From Deltaproteobacteria bacterium (lineage in GTDB: Bacteria; Myxococcota_A; Polyangia; Polyangiales; Polyangiaceae): DNA of 35,073 nt. A program made the position numbers and the translations under genes. Below the pieces are notes generated by a model, which was not told the DNA's origin, did no database searches, and saw nothing but the letters and a program-made list of their open reading frames with translations. The stretch is taken from assembly GCA_003235365.1 (NCBI GenBank), contig QJWJ01000184.1, positions 1 to 35,073 of the forward strand, read 5' to 3'. This document shows positions 13,295 to 20,947 of this stretch, one piece after another (position 1 is the first letter of the stretch; each line of letters begins with the position of its first letter).

Positions 13295-15301
13295 ATGATT
13301 GCGAACTTGCGTAGAATGAATCCACTTGGCCGCGGCCTGATGGTGCTGGTACTGGCTTGGACCACTTCGTGTGGCGACGGTTCAGAGTCGACTGCCACCG
13401 CCAACGACGCCGGCAGCGATGATCAGACCGCGAACTCTGACGACTCGAACGATTCGGATGCGGGCCCGACCAACGTCGATACCGACGAAACGGGCAACAC
13501 CGACACGCCGAGCACGGACGACAGTACGACCGACGCGACCGATGAGCCGAGCTCGACGGATGACGGCTCGGACGCGGGCGATCGCACTGATACATCCGAC
13601 GCAAGCACGCAAACAGACGACCAGGTCCCCGTGGCCACCACGGACGCGGGGCTGTCGTCCGCTGGCCCCGACGCATCGATGACTGACACACCGGATTCTG
13701 GTCCAACGTGCGTGTCAGACAGCAATCAGTGCAACAGCGACGACGAATGTTGTTCCGGGACCTGCAACGCGCAAGGCGTTTGTGCCCAAGGCTTGGGAGC
13801 GTGCCTCATCGCAGGAGAACAGTGCGAAACGGGAGCAACTTGCTGCTCGGGTCGCTGCATGAGCACGGGGGAGTGTGCCGCAGGGACGGGTGGGTGCGCG
13901 GCACCGAGCGACAGTTGTTCAGCAGCAGCCGATTGCTGCTCCCTGAGCTGTGTCGACGGAGAATGCAGCACCGAGAGCGTGTGCGCTTCCGCTGGTGGCG
14001 ATTGCTCGAGCGATGCGGAGTGTTGCAGCAATAGCTGCGACACCGGGACAGGCAAGTGCCAGCTCGGCCCGACCTGCTTCAACGCGGGCGAGGTCTGCAG
14101 CGACGACAACGAGTGTTGCTCGAAAGCGTGTGCGGACTTCGGTGGGGAATCACGCTGTATTACCGGTGGGCTCTGCCGCTCCTCGGGAGAGGTGTGTGCC
14201 TCCGACCAGGAGTGCTGTAACGCCCAGTGTGAAGGGGGCTACTGCGCCAAGATCGAAGGCTCGAGCGTGGTGAGCTGCCGCCTGGTCGGCGAAGCCTGCG
14301 AAGGCCCGAACGATTGCTGCTCGTACTCGTGCTTCGACGACGGTACCGGCTTCAAGAGCTGTCAGTTCTTGGGTGGCTGTCGCCCGTATGGAGAGCTGTG
14401 CACTCAGGACAGCGATTGTTGCAGTGGGCACGCCGATGACGACAGCTGCGATCAGGGTGCGCCAGCGACCTGCGTGTTGTTCGAGGGCAAAGACGTCGGG
14501 CGCTGCGACAACGTGCTCGGCCCGAAGCCGGCAGGCGAAGTGTGCGACGACCGCTTCACTGGCACACACGACTGCTGTGGCGGTGCCGATGCGTGCCGCG
14601 CCACGGTACTGGGGATCGAACGTTGTTTCGGTGATGTAGACACCTGCGTGGCCGAAGGCGACTCGTGTGTGCTCGCCGATCAGTGTTGCAGCGGTCTCTG
14701 CCTCCCAACCGGCGACGGCAACTTCGCCTGTGGGGCGGGGTCCTGCGTTCGAGATGGAGATGCCTGTGACAGCGACGGCGATTGCTGCAACGGCAAATGC
14801 AACTCGACGCTCGGTGTGTGCGGCAGCGACAGTTGTATGAACGTCGACGACAATTGTGACACCAACGCCGACTGCTGCACCGGCAACTGCTTCATCGATT
14901 CAGCCGCGACGCAATCGCCCTTGGGCAGCTGCTCTCAGTGCACGGCCGACGGCGGCGAGTGCACCGAGGGGTCCGAATGCTGCTCGAACTACTGCGACTC
15001 CATGACCGGCACGTGCGGCGAGCCCAGCAGCTGCGTTGCGATTGGGGATGCCTGCACGCAAGACGGTGAGTGTTGTAGTGGAACCTGCAGCGGTGGCATC
15101 TGCACGACCGCATGTGTCAGCAACAGCTCGGAATGCACGTCTGATGGCGACTGCTGCTCCGGAAACTGCAATCAGCTCACCCTGAGTTGCGAGGACAAGA
15201 CCTCTTCGTGCGGTTCTGGTGGCACGGTGTGCGGCGGAGCCGCGGACTGCTGCGCTGGCTTGGTCTGCGATCAGGGCCTTTGCCGAATCGAGTTGTTGTG
15301 A
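13295..15301 (+). CDS. Lipoprotein with 16 tandem knottin-like Cys-rich modules
   Basis: The 668-residue protein begins with a lipoprotein signal (MIANLRRMNPLGRG..., lipobox TTSC), then an Asp/Ser/Thr/Glu-rich disordered linker to about residue 138. From Cys139 to Cys663 there are 16 tandem modules of consensus C-x6-C-x5-CC-x3-C-x4/6-C, for example CLIAGEQC, then ETGATCC, SGRC and MSTGEC. The six-cysteine C-C-CC-C-C spacing is that of inhibitor-cystine-knot (conotoxin/dickkopf-like) folds; modules 8, 9 and 12 carry insertions. The function is unknown; a surface or adhesive role is plausible. The start at 13295 is chosen because AGGAA precedes it and it gives the signal peptide; the frame remains open upstream without protein character. 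A VWA lipoprotein gene begins 11 bases after the stop, probably in the same operon. Confidence 0.88.
   Translation: MIANLRRMNPLGRGLMVLVLAWTTSCGDGSESTATANDAGSDDQTANSDDSNDSDAGPTNVDTDETGNTDTPSTDDSTTDATDEPSSTDDGSDAGDRTDTSDASTQTDDQVPVATTDAGLSSAGPDASMTDTPDSGPTCVSDSNQCNSDDECCSGTCNAQGVCAQGLGACLIAGEQCETGATCCSGRCMSTGECAAGTGGCAAPSDSCSAAADCCSLSCVDGECSTESVCASAGGDCSSDAECCSNSCDTGTGKCQLGPTCFNAGEVCSDDNECCSKACADFGGESRCITGGLCRSSGEVCASDQECCNAQCEGGYCAKIEGSSVVSCRLVGEACEGPNDCCSYSCFDDGTGFKSCQFLGGCRPYGELCTQDSDCCSGHADDDSCDQGAPATCVLFEGKDVGRCDNVLGPKPAGEVCDDRFTGTHDCCGGADACRATVLGIERCFGDVDTCVAEGDSCVLADQCCSGLCLPTGDGNFACGAGSCVRDGDACDSDGDCCNGKCNSTLGVCGSDSCMNVDDNCDTNADCCTGNCFIDSAATQSPLGSCSQCTADGGECTEGSECCSNYCDSMTGTCGEPSSCVAIGDACTQDGECCSGTCSGGICTTACVSNSSECTSDGDCCSGNCNQLTLSCEDKTSSCGSGGTVCGGAADCCAGLVCDQGLCRIELL
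13709..15283 (+). repeat. Array of 16 degenerate coding repeats (six-Cys modules)
   Basis: This segment encodes the 16 tandem six-cysteine modules of the lipoprotein. Unit length is about 24-41 codons, joined by spacers of 2-11 residues. The cysteines and the CC pair followed by S/N/T-x-x-C are conserved; the residues between differ widely, so the repeats are old and diverged rather than a recent DNA-level expansion. A Gly-Glu/Asp-x-C turn before the second Cys recurs (GEQC, GEVC, GEAC, GELC, GDSC, GDAC). Confidence 0.85.
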
Positions 15302-15312
15302 GGGTGATGACG

Positions 15313-16617
15313 ATGACCAGCCGAACCACGATCAACCCGCTTCGATTCGGGGCATTGAGCACGCTCTTCCTCGCTCTGGCCGCGTCGAGTTGTTCCAACA
15401 AGTCGTCAACCGAGAGCGATGGCGACGAGTCGACGATCGACGCCGGTGACTCCCACATCACGGACGTCAAGACGACAACCGACGATGACACCTCAGACGA
15501 CGACAGTGTGGATGCTGGCGACTCGACGGATGAAGCGTCGTCCACCGACGAGCTCAGTACCGACGGATTCATCGAAGAGGAGGAACCCGTCGACAAGCCC
15601 GATGCCGGCGACGACGAGGCGGCGTGCGGGACGTCTCCGTACGGAGCTGCTCGGGTGCCGGCCAACGTACTGGTCGTGCTGGACAAGTCGGGAAGCATGA
15701 CCGAAGTCCCCGATGGCTTTGGCAGCGACAAGTGGTCCTCGCTCAAGCAATCACTGTCGGACGCCCTGCAGAGTGTGGAAGACGAGGTCTCGTTCGGACT
15801 GCATCTCTTCCCGTATCCCGATGGCTGCGCGATGCCCAGCGATGGTGCCCTCACCGTTGAAGTGGGCGCAGGGCCGAAGGCGGTTCCGAACATCCTGCAA
15901 GCGCTGGACGACGTCGAGCCTGGCGGGGGAACGCCAACCGCCTCAGCACTGGGCCAAGCGTTCGCCTACTTCACGGACGGCGCGGGCAAAGATTTGGAAG
16001 GGCGCAAGTATGTCTTGTTGGCGACGGATGGCGGACCCATCTGCAACGAGGCGCGAAGCTGCGGCGCCGACCAGTGTGTCGTCAACCTGGAGGGCCGTTG
16101 CCACGAGAGCTTCTCGAACTGTTGTGACCCCGACGAAGTCGGCGACGAAGGCGCCGGAAGGAACTGCCTCGACGACGACGAAACGCTGATGCAAGTCGAG
16201 GCGCTCCACGCCGCGGGCATCGAAACCTTCGTCGTCGGCGTGCCAGGTAGTGAAAGCTTTGCCGACTCGCTCAACGCATTCGCGATCGCTGGCGGCCGCC
16301 CCGTCGAGGGGTCGACGGCTAGCTACTTCGTCGTCGATGATGTCGACGTGTTGAGCGACGTTCTGCACTCGATCACGAGGGAATTGCTGACGTCGTGCGA
16401 GCTACGACTCGAGTCCATTCCCCCCGATTTGGACCAGCTCAACGTCGAGGTGGAAGGCGAACTGATCGCTCAGGACGGCCCCGACGGTTGGGATTTGGAC
16501 ACGGAAACGGATCCGCCGACGGTGGTGCTCAAGGGAGCGACGTGTGAACGTATCGAGACGGAAGGCGTCGAAGCAATTCGCGTCGTGTACGGCTGCCCAA
16601 CTTTCCGCGTAAAGTAA
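15313..16617 (+). CDS. VWA-domain lipoprotein
   Basis: The 434-residue protein has a lipoprotein signal (lipobox AASSC, Cys27), an acidic Asp/Ser/Thr linker to about residue 105, and a von Willebrand factor A domain. The metal-ion-dependent adhesion site is intact: DKSGS at 124-128, Thr207/Thr209 in GGGTPTASAL and Asp239 in LLATDGG. An inserted Cys-rich segment (CNEARSCGADQC, CHESFSNCCD) follows, which could form disulfides outside the cytoplasm. GAGGG ends 8 bases before the ATG at 15313; an ATG at 15307 is also possible. It follows the knottin-like lipoprotein by 11 bases and shares its linker style, so the two are likely co-expressed and may interact at the outer surface. The ligand is unknown. 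Confidence 0.88.
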   Translation: MTSRTTINPLRFGALSTLFLALAASSCSNKSSTESDGDESTIDAGDSHITDVKTTTDDDTSDDDSVDAGDSTDEASSTDELSTDGFIEEEEPVDKPDAGDDEAACGTSPYGAARVPANVLVVLDKSGSMTEVPDGFGSDKWSSLKQSLSDALQSVEDEVSFGLHLFPYPDGCAMPSDGALTVEVGAGPKAVPNILQALDDVEPGGGTPTASALGQAFAYFTDGAGKDLEGRKYVLLATDGGPICNEARSCGADQCVVNLEGRCHESFSNCCDPDEVGDEGAGRNCLDDDETLMQVEALHAAGIETFVVGVPGSESFADSLNAFAIAGGRPVEGSTASYFVVDDVDVLSDVLHSITRELLTSCELRLESIPPDLDQLNVEVEGELIAQDGPDGWDLDTETDPPTVVLKGATCERIETEGVEAIRVVYGCPTFRVK

Positions 16618-16634
16618 CCACGGCATGATCCCCA

Positions 16635-16693
16635 CCGACGGGCGGCTCGATCCGACGCGAACGGTCGGGTCGAGCAAACGCCGCAGCCGTCGG
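16635..16693. terminator. Long composite hairpin between convergent genes
   Basis: This 59-base element folds into an extended hairpin. The outer stem is CCGACGG (16635-16641) with CCGTCGG (16687-16693), the middle stem GCGG (16642-16645) with CCGC (16681-16684), and the inner 11-bp stem is 16646-16656 with 16664-16674 (one G-U pair) around a 7-base loop. It begins 17 bases after the VWA stop and faces the convergent cytochrome-like gene, so a bidirectional terminator or mRNA 3'-end stabiliser is likely. There is no T-run. Confidence 0.45.
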
Positions 16694-16708
16694 CGGACGC
16701 TCCTAGAT

Positions 16709-16729
16709 CGGCAATCATGTTGATTGCCG
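16709..16729. terminator. Perfect 9-bp hairpin
   Basis: CGGCAATCA (16709-16717) and TGATTGCCG (16721-16729) pair perfectly around the loop TGT. It sits 15 bases after the longer hairpin, in the 241-bp spacer between convergent genes. No T-run follows. It may terminate either strand or bind a symmetric protein. Confidence 0.4.
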
Positions 16730-16802
16730 CGACAAATCAACAACCTAGAGCACCGAGCTGCGATCAAGAGTGCCCGAACGTGGCCCCGAGAAGCGCCCTC
16801 AC

Positions 16803-16821
16803 CCCCGCCGGGGCGATTTTT
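16803..16821 (+). terminator. Weak GC hairpin with T-run
   Basis: CCCC (16803-16806) pairs with GGGG (16810-16813) around GCC, followed by CGA and five T residues (16817-16821). The stem is only 4 bp, so this is a weak intrinsic terminator candidate for plus-strand transcription; the two hairpins before it may do most of the work. Confidence 0.3.
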
Positions 16822-16858
16822 CGGGGCATTTCCGTGCATTGGCAAGCTGATTGGTGCT

Positions 16859-17509
16859 CTACAGCGCCTCAACCCAGTCGGTCACCGCCTGCACCTCCGC
16901 TTCCGTCAGTGCGTCGCCCTGAACGGGCGGCATGGCGCCAACGTCAATCTGGTGCATGATTTGCTCCGCCTTCGCGATGGCCGTCGCGCGGGACGTCTCT
17001 TCATCCGCTGGGTCGAGCGTGAAGTTGCCCGCACCCGAGCCATGACATCCACCCAACGCGCAGCGATTGGCCATCACGTCCCAGGCAGCACTCCACATCG
17101 AGTCCGTTCCCGGCGCCGGTGTCGAGGTGCTCGCCTCGTTGGTACATTGCCAGGCAAGCTCTCGCATTTGTCGTCCGCTTCCGCCAACGCAGTCGCAAGA
17201 AACGTCGGCGTAGTCGCAGCTCGACGTTGGGGAGCCGGTACACGCCTCGCCGTCCATGGGTGCAGTCGCGGGGCAACCCTTGGCGAGCGGAGTCGAAGTC
17301 GATGGGGCCGAGCCCGCCGAAGTTCCGCTACTCCCCCCGTCGTCTCCGCCCTCGTCGGCACCGGTGCCGCCGCCATCGGACGGGTCGACCGGACCCGAGG
17401 AGCGGGTGCTGTGCGCAGCGGCGTCAGGTAGCGATAGCCCCTTGCCGGGATCCACACAGCTCGCACAAAGCACAAGCAGTAAAGGTGTAGTCAGCTCGAG
17501 TCGATGCAT
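16859..17509 (-). CDS. Lipoprotein with Cys-rich module and C-x4-C-H haem site
   Basis: The 216-residue protein has a hydrophobic N-terminal signal with a likely lipidated Cys18 (CASC; the -3 position is atypical) and a Gly/Ser/Asp-rich linker to about residue 75. A Cys-rich module with the spacing C-P..P-x-x-G-x-x-C...C-x-Y...C-x-C...W-x-C (79-122) comes next, then a cytochrome-c-like domain. The haem motif would be CALGGCH (Cys150, Cys155, His156), a C-x4-C-H variant rather than C-x2-C-H; such spacing is known in tetrahaem cytochromes c3. MPP at 193-195 fits the distal Met, and LTEAEVQAVTDWV matches the usual C-terminal helix. AGGGA precedes the ATG. It is convergent with the VWA lipoprotein gene. 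Redox activity is inferred; the domain could instead be a haem-less relative. Confidence 0.75.
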   Translation of the reverse strand: MHRLELTTPLLLVLCASCVDPGKGLSLPDAAAHSTRSSGPVDPSDGGGTGADEGGDDGGSSGTSAGSAPSTSTPLAKGCPATAPMDGEACTGSPTSSCDYADVSCDCVGGSGRQMRELAWQCTNEASTSTPAPGTDSMWSAAWDVMANRCALGGCHGSGAGNFTLDPADEETSRATAIAKAEQIMHQIDVGAMPPVQGDALTEAEVQAVTDWVEAL

Positions 17510-18292
17510 CGGATCCCTACTTGTAACGGCAGAGCGCGCACTAGCTCTAGAGCGCCGCTCAGCTTGCCGGTGAGGGCATTCTCACGTACTGACGCACATG
17601 CCCCTACTACTCACCAAGGGGCGAATTGCCTCGGCACCGGGCCACTGCGCACCCCGACTCTCCGCTCTATGATCATGCCTTGCGGCCACTTCCACACGCA
17701 GCACCTGGCGGAACGAGACGCCAAGCGTACGTTTACGTAGATCGCGCTTCCGCGGATGCGCCGTTGGTAGGCCGTCGCCAGATGTGTGTGTGGCGAACAA
17801 CCACCTCGAGCGCGATGACAGAAGGCGTAGGGCGTGGTCTCGAGTCCGAAACCACCGTCTCCTCTCGCCAACGACGGGGTCCGGTGGTTTTCCTCGCGGC
17901 CGCGAGTATCGCGGGCGCAGCCGGCGAAGACTGTGCAAGGGCTCAGACTCTCGCTGACTAGTCGCTCCAAGAAACCGGTCACCGAACGTGCTGACACTCC
18001 AGATTCAGTGCCGGAAGACATGAACACGGTGCGTAGACAAACCTCGTTGTAGCCCCGCCCACCCAAACCGACGAGATTTCGGTTCAGCTCGCCCGCGCAG
18101 TGAATCTCAGCGCCGTAGTCCCAGCGAATGCACGTGACAACCCTGTGAACCACCTCCGGTACAGAGTTTCGCTGCGTTGTCCAAGCGGTTCCAAGCGCGA
18201 GCGTATCTGATGTAGCCGCGACAGATTCACCGCCGTTCGAATTGCGAGATTGTCCGGTAGCGGCCTCTCTGCTAAACAGTCGAGATAGATGT
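17510..18292. other. 783-base stretch with no supported gene
   Basis: Open frames here are short or run antisense through the downstream receiver gene. A minus-strand frame at about 17940-18240 contains a stretch with some protein-like texture (GTAWTTQRN, WDYGAEIHCAGELN) but mixed third-position base use and no clear start, so it may be a decayed gene. A 14-base palindrome CTCGCGGCCGCGAG occurs at 17893-17906. I see no tRNA or structured RNA. Confidence 0.4.
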
Positions 18293-18718
18293 ATGCGGTG
18301 CGAGACCAGAACTAGCGAAGCACCGACGCCGCTGATCCTCGCGGTTGACGACGATCCACTCGTGCTACGGATGATGGCCCGAATGTTCGATGTCGCCCAT
18401 TTCGACACCGTTTGCTGCCGATCAGTCGTGGAGGCACTCGAGGCCATGCAGCGGCGAAGGTTCCATGCCGCCGTGAGTGACGTTGGAATGCCGGGCGTGA
18501 GTGGAATGGAACTACTTCGCTGTGCGCGGCAAATGACGCCGGAGCTCCCAGTGATCATAGTCAGTGGGGGCGGCGCGGAAGAACAGCAAGCACGCGATCT
18601 CGGGGCCTTTGGGTATCTGCTCAAGCCTCTGAACATTGATGAACTGCTTGCGCTCGTGCGACGAGCAGCGCGTCTCGACCCGACGGCAATCCATACGCCG
18701 CCCTGCCCGATTCACTGA
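18293..18718 (+). CDS. Stand-alone receiver (response regulator) protein
   Basis: The 141-residue protein is essentially one receiver domain: acidic triad Asp19-Asp21 (AVDDDP), phospho-acceptor Asp63 in AAVSDVGMPG, Ser91 in IIVSGGG (usually Thr/Ser) and Lys111 in LLKPLN. There is no output domain, only a short Cys-containing head and a Pro/His tail. Such single-domain receivers usually relay phosphate or regulate by protein contact. No kinase gene is adjacent, and the nearest ones are in the monooxygenase operon 13 kb away, so the partner is unknown. The ribosome-binding site is poor; a TTG at 18242 would extend the N-terminus by 17 residues without adding a motif. A 7-bp hairpin follows the stop. 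Confidence 0.88.
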   Translation: MRCETRTSEAPTPLILAVDDDPLVLRMMARMFDVAHFDTVCCRSVVEALEAMQRRRFHAAVSDVGMPGVSGMELLRCARQMTPELPVIIVSGGGAEEQQARDLGAFGYLLKPLNIDELLALVRRAARLDPTAIHTPPCPIH

Positions 18719-18755
18719 AGGCGCCGCACACGTCGTGCCGCACGGTTCTCGGGAG

Positions 18756-18773
18756 GAGAAGCTATCGCTTCTC
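18756..18773 (+). terminator. Hairpin after the receiver gene
   Basis: GAGAAGC and GCTTCTC form a perfect 7-bp stem around TATC, starting 38 bases after the receiver stop. There is no T-run, but position and perfection suggest a terminator or transcript end. Confidence 0.4.
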
Positions 18774-18901
18774 TGTCTCAGGTGCCGAGCGTGGCTCGCC
18801 ACTAAGTAAACCTTCTGCGACTATAGTTTCAGGGCGGTTTCAAACTCCGTGACTATCCGGTCGCCCAAGCACCGGACCGACTTGGAACAAACATCAATCT
18901 G

Positions 18902-19303
18902 GTGCTTGCCTCTATCGCCGCGGGCGCGAATACTCGCTGCGTGGGAGCAGAACAGAGGGAAGCGGATACGATACCTGCGACGCCAGCGTCCAGACGCCCC
19001 GAGGGACCTCGGGCAGATCTGTACACGTCGGGGCTACGGCCCGTCGTGCATGGACCGCAAGCGACGGAGCTCGCTCACGCTGACATGCTTCGAGCCGTTG
19101 AGCGTGGCTCATGCACAATCCTGAGCAGGCAACGCTCGGAGTACGGCACGGTAGTGGAGTGGTCAGCCCGAATGATCTCAGGACAGCTCGTGGCCCAAGC
19201 GTGGTTCTGTTCGGCAGAGGGCGCCTGGTCGAGAGGCCCGTCGTTCGTCGTCGAGGCGACGGATGCTCGAGCGTTGGCCGCGATGATTCAACGAGCGGGT
19301 TGA
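18902..19303 (+). CDS. Possible small protein of unknown function
   Basis: The frame is 133 residues. The C-terminal half (EYGTVVEWSARMISGQLVAQ, then AWFCSAEGAW, GPSFVVEATDARALAAMIQ) reads like an ordered alpha/beta domain, while the first 40 residues look irregular, so the true start may be internal. No ribosome-binding site is obvious at 18902. A 7-bp inverted repeat 10 bases after the stop supports a gene end here. No family was recognised, and it may be spurious. Confidence 0.4.
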   Translation: MLASIAAGANTRCVGAEQREADTIPATPASRRPEGPRADLYTSGLRPVVHGPQATELAHADMLRAVERGSCTILSRQRSEYGTVVEWSARMISGQLVAQAWFCSAEGAWSRGPSFVVEATDARALAAMIQRAG

Positions 19304-19312
19304 CGAGAACCA

Positions 19313-19344
19313 AAGCCCGCAATCAGCTGGCTTCGCTCGGGCTT
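19313..19344 (+). terminator. Hairpin after the small unknown ORF
   Basis: AAGCCCG (19313-19319) and CGGGCTT (19338-19344) form a perfect 7-bp stem around an 18-base loop, 10 bases after the stop at 19303. It has no T-run. It is a moderate terminator candidate. Confidence 0.35.
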
Positions 19345-19683
19345 CGGACCATCATCGACTTCGGCACCCGTCGGAAGCAGACAACTCTGTCCGCCGAAGC
19401 TCAAAATGCGGTTCCGACGTGAACGACATGGATTTCGTTTTCGGGTACCCAGCAAGCCACGTCGGGTACCTCCGAGCACCCTGGGCAACCCTGAGCCCGG
19501 AATCGTGCAGCGGCAGGCGACCCGTGTTGCGCGGTCAGCCAGTGTCGAACATATTCGAACGCCGAGATCGAAGGCAACGCCCAGCCACCCCATCTATGTC
19601 GGGCCGTGCCGTCACCGTGGCACGCGCAGGACCCTAGCCAACGGCGTGGGCGTCCAACAATCTCCAGCCAAGGTCCGGATGCA
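19345..19683. other. Upstream region of the SASA lipoprotein, no gene seen
   Basis: This 339-base stretch has only short frames without protein character. CGGGTACC occurs twice around 19442-19470. It presumably holds the promoter of the esterase-like gene, but no clear -35/-10 pair was found. Confidence 0.35.
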
Positions 19684-20913
19684 ATGTCCCTCCCCCCGAA
19701 GAGTCCGTCTCTCAAGACGCGCAACCCCGATGCACTCCGGCCCGCAGGTTACCTGGGCTGGCTCGCCTGCCTGTGTGCAGCATTGGCCTGTAGCTCTGAG
19801 ACGAATGGCACCGATTCGTCGCCGGTTAGCGACGTGACGGCGGAGCCGTCCATCGGCCCCGGCGACAGTACCGGAACAAGCATGAGTCAGTCCAGTTCGA
19901 GCACCACCTCGCCCGCCCAGCCCTCGCCGGCAAACCCCACCACGCTGCCCACCGGCCCCTCCTCGACGTCCACGGCGACTGGCTCTGACACCGTGCCGAG
20001 TCCCTCCAACGCGAACGTCAACCCTGCGCCAACACCGCCTGGCACGAGCGGAGCAGGTGGCGGCGCGAGCGAGGCCGGCAGCGGCGGAACGCCGACGGTA
20101 ATGCCTGAGCAGAGTAGCGGGGGCACGGGAGGTAGTTCGGTGACGCCCGGCACTGGCGGCGTGGGCGGCAACACGAACGGCAATGCCGGCGGTGGATCGA
20201 ACGGCTCTCCCACGTTTCACGTCTTCTTGTTGCTGGGCCAGTCGAACATGGCGGGATACCCGAAAGCGCAAGAGGCGGACCGCGCCGAGGATCCGCGCGT
20301 CCAAGTCTTGGGCTTCGACGATTGTGCGGACACGGGCCGAAAAACCGACGAGTGGGACATCGCTGCGCCCCCGTTGCACGAGTGCTGGAACGGGGCCATC
20401 GGACCTGGCGACTACTTCGCCAAGGCCTTGCTCGACGTGATCCCGGAGGGCGACACGATTGGTCTCGTGCCCTGTGCCATCAGCGGGGAGAAGATCGAGA
20501 CGTTCATGAAGGCCGGTGGAACCAAGTACGACTGGATCATGCAACGTGCCCGCTTGGCACAAGACGCGGGTGGCAAGATCGAAGGCATGTTGTTCCATCA
20601 AGGTGAGTCCAACACCGCAGACTCGAGCTGGCCGGGCAAAGTGGCTACCTTCGTCACCGATTTGAGAGCAGACCTCGAACTCGGAGAAGTCCCCTTTCTG
20701 GCGGGCGAGCTCGCCTACTCCGGCAACAGCTCCAGCCACAACCCCCTCGTGAACCAGCTGCCGAGCGTCCTGAGCAACGCTCACGTGGTATCGGCCGAAG
20801 GTCTCGCCATCGACAGCGCCGACACCCAGTGGAACGTCCATTTCGACCACGATGCGCAGGTCAGTTTCGGCAAGCGGTACGCGGAGAAGATGATCGAAGC
20901 GCTCGGCTGGTAG
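19684..20913 (+). CDS. SASA-family carbohydrate esterase lipoprotein
   Basis: The 409-residue protein has a lipoprotein signal (LACLCAALAC, Cys36), a long Ser/Thr/Pro/Gly linker (about 40-176) and a C-terminal sialate O-acetylesterase-like (SASA, SGNH-type) domain. The domain shows the nucleophile motif LLGQSNMAGY (Ser187), the second block GMLFHQGESNT, and the C-terminal His region WNVHFDHDAQVSFGKRYAEKM. These enzymes remove O-acetyl groups from carbohydrates such as xylan or acetylated sugars; anchoring at the cell surface suggests polysaccharide use. The ATG at 19684 gives the proper signal peptide; an upstream ATG at 19606 would put 26 unneeded residues before it. It converges on the CheX-like gene 34 bases downstream, where a short AGCGG/CCGCT stem lies. 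Confidence 0.9.
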   Translation: MSLPPKSPSLKTRNPDALRPAGYLGWLACLCAALACSSETNGTDSSPVSDVTAEPSIGPGDSTGTSMSQSSSSTTSPAQPSPANPTTLPTGPSSTSTATGSDTVPSPSNANVNPAPTPPGTSGAGGGASEAGSGGTPTVMPEQSSGGTGGSSVTPGTGGVGGNTNGNAGGGSNGSPTFHVFLLLGQSNMAGYPKAQEADRAEDPRVQVLGFDDCADTGRKTDEWDIAAPPLHECWNGAIGPGDYFAKALLDVIPEGDTIGLVPCAISGEKIETFMKAGGTKYDWIMQRARLAQDAGGKIEGMLFHQGESNTADSSWPGKVATFVTDLRADLELGEVPFLAGELAYSGNSSSHNPLVNQLPSVLSNAHVVSAEGLAIDSADTQWNVHFDHDAQVSFGKRYAEKMIEALGW

Positions 20914-20947
20914 CCGCTCAGCGGAAATGCCGCTCACCCAGACTCGC

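Noticed and set aside
13709..15283. CRISPR-like or tandem DNA repeat
   Set aside because: The periodicity comes from cysteine codons in a coding sequence. Units differ in length and sequence and there are no spacers.
17611..18636. A 341-codon minus-strand frame
   Set aside because: It runs antisense through the well-supported receiver gene, has a Ser/Arg-rich unpatterned start and no ribosome-binding site. Only its middle part was kept as a possible decayed stretch.
19612..20937. A 441-codon minus-strand frame opposite the SASA gene
   Set aside because: It mirrors the esterase frame, is rich in Arg, Gly and Val without motifs, and the plus strand carries clear catalytic motifs and a signal peptide.
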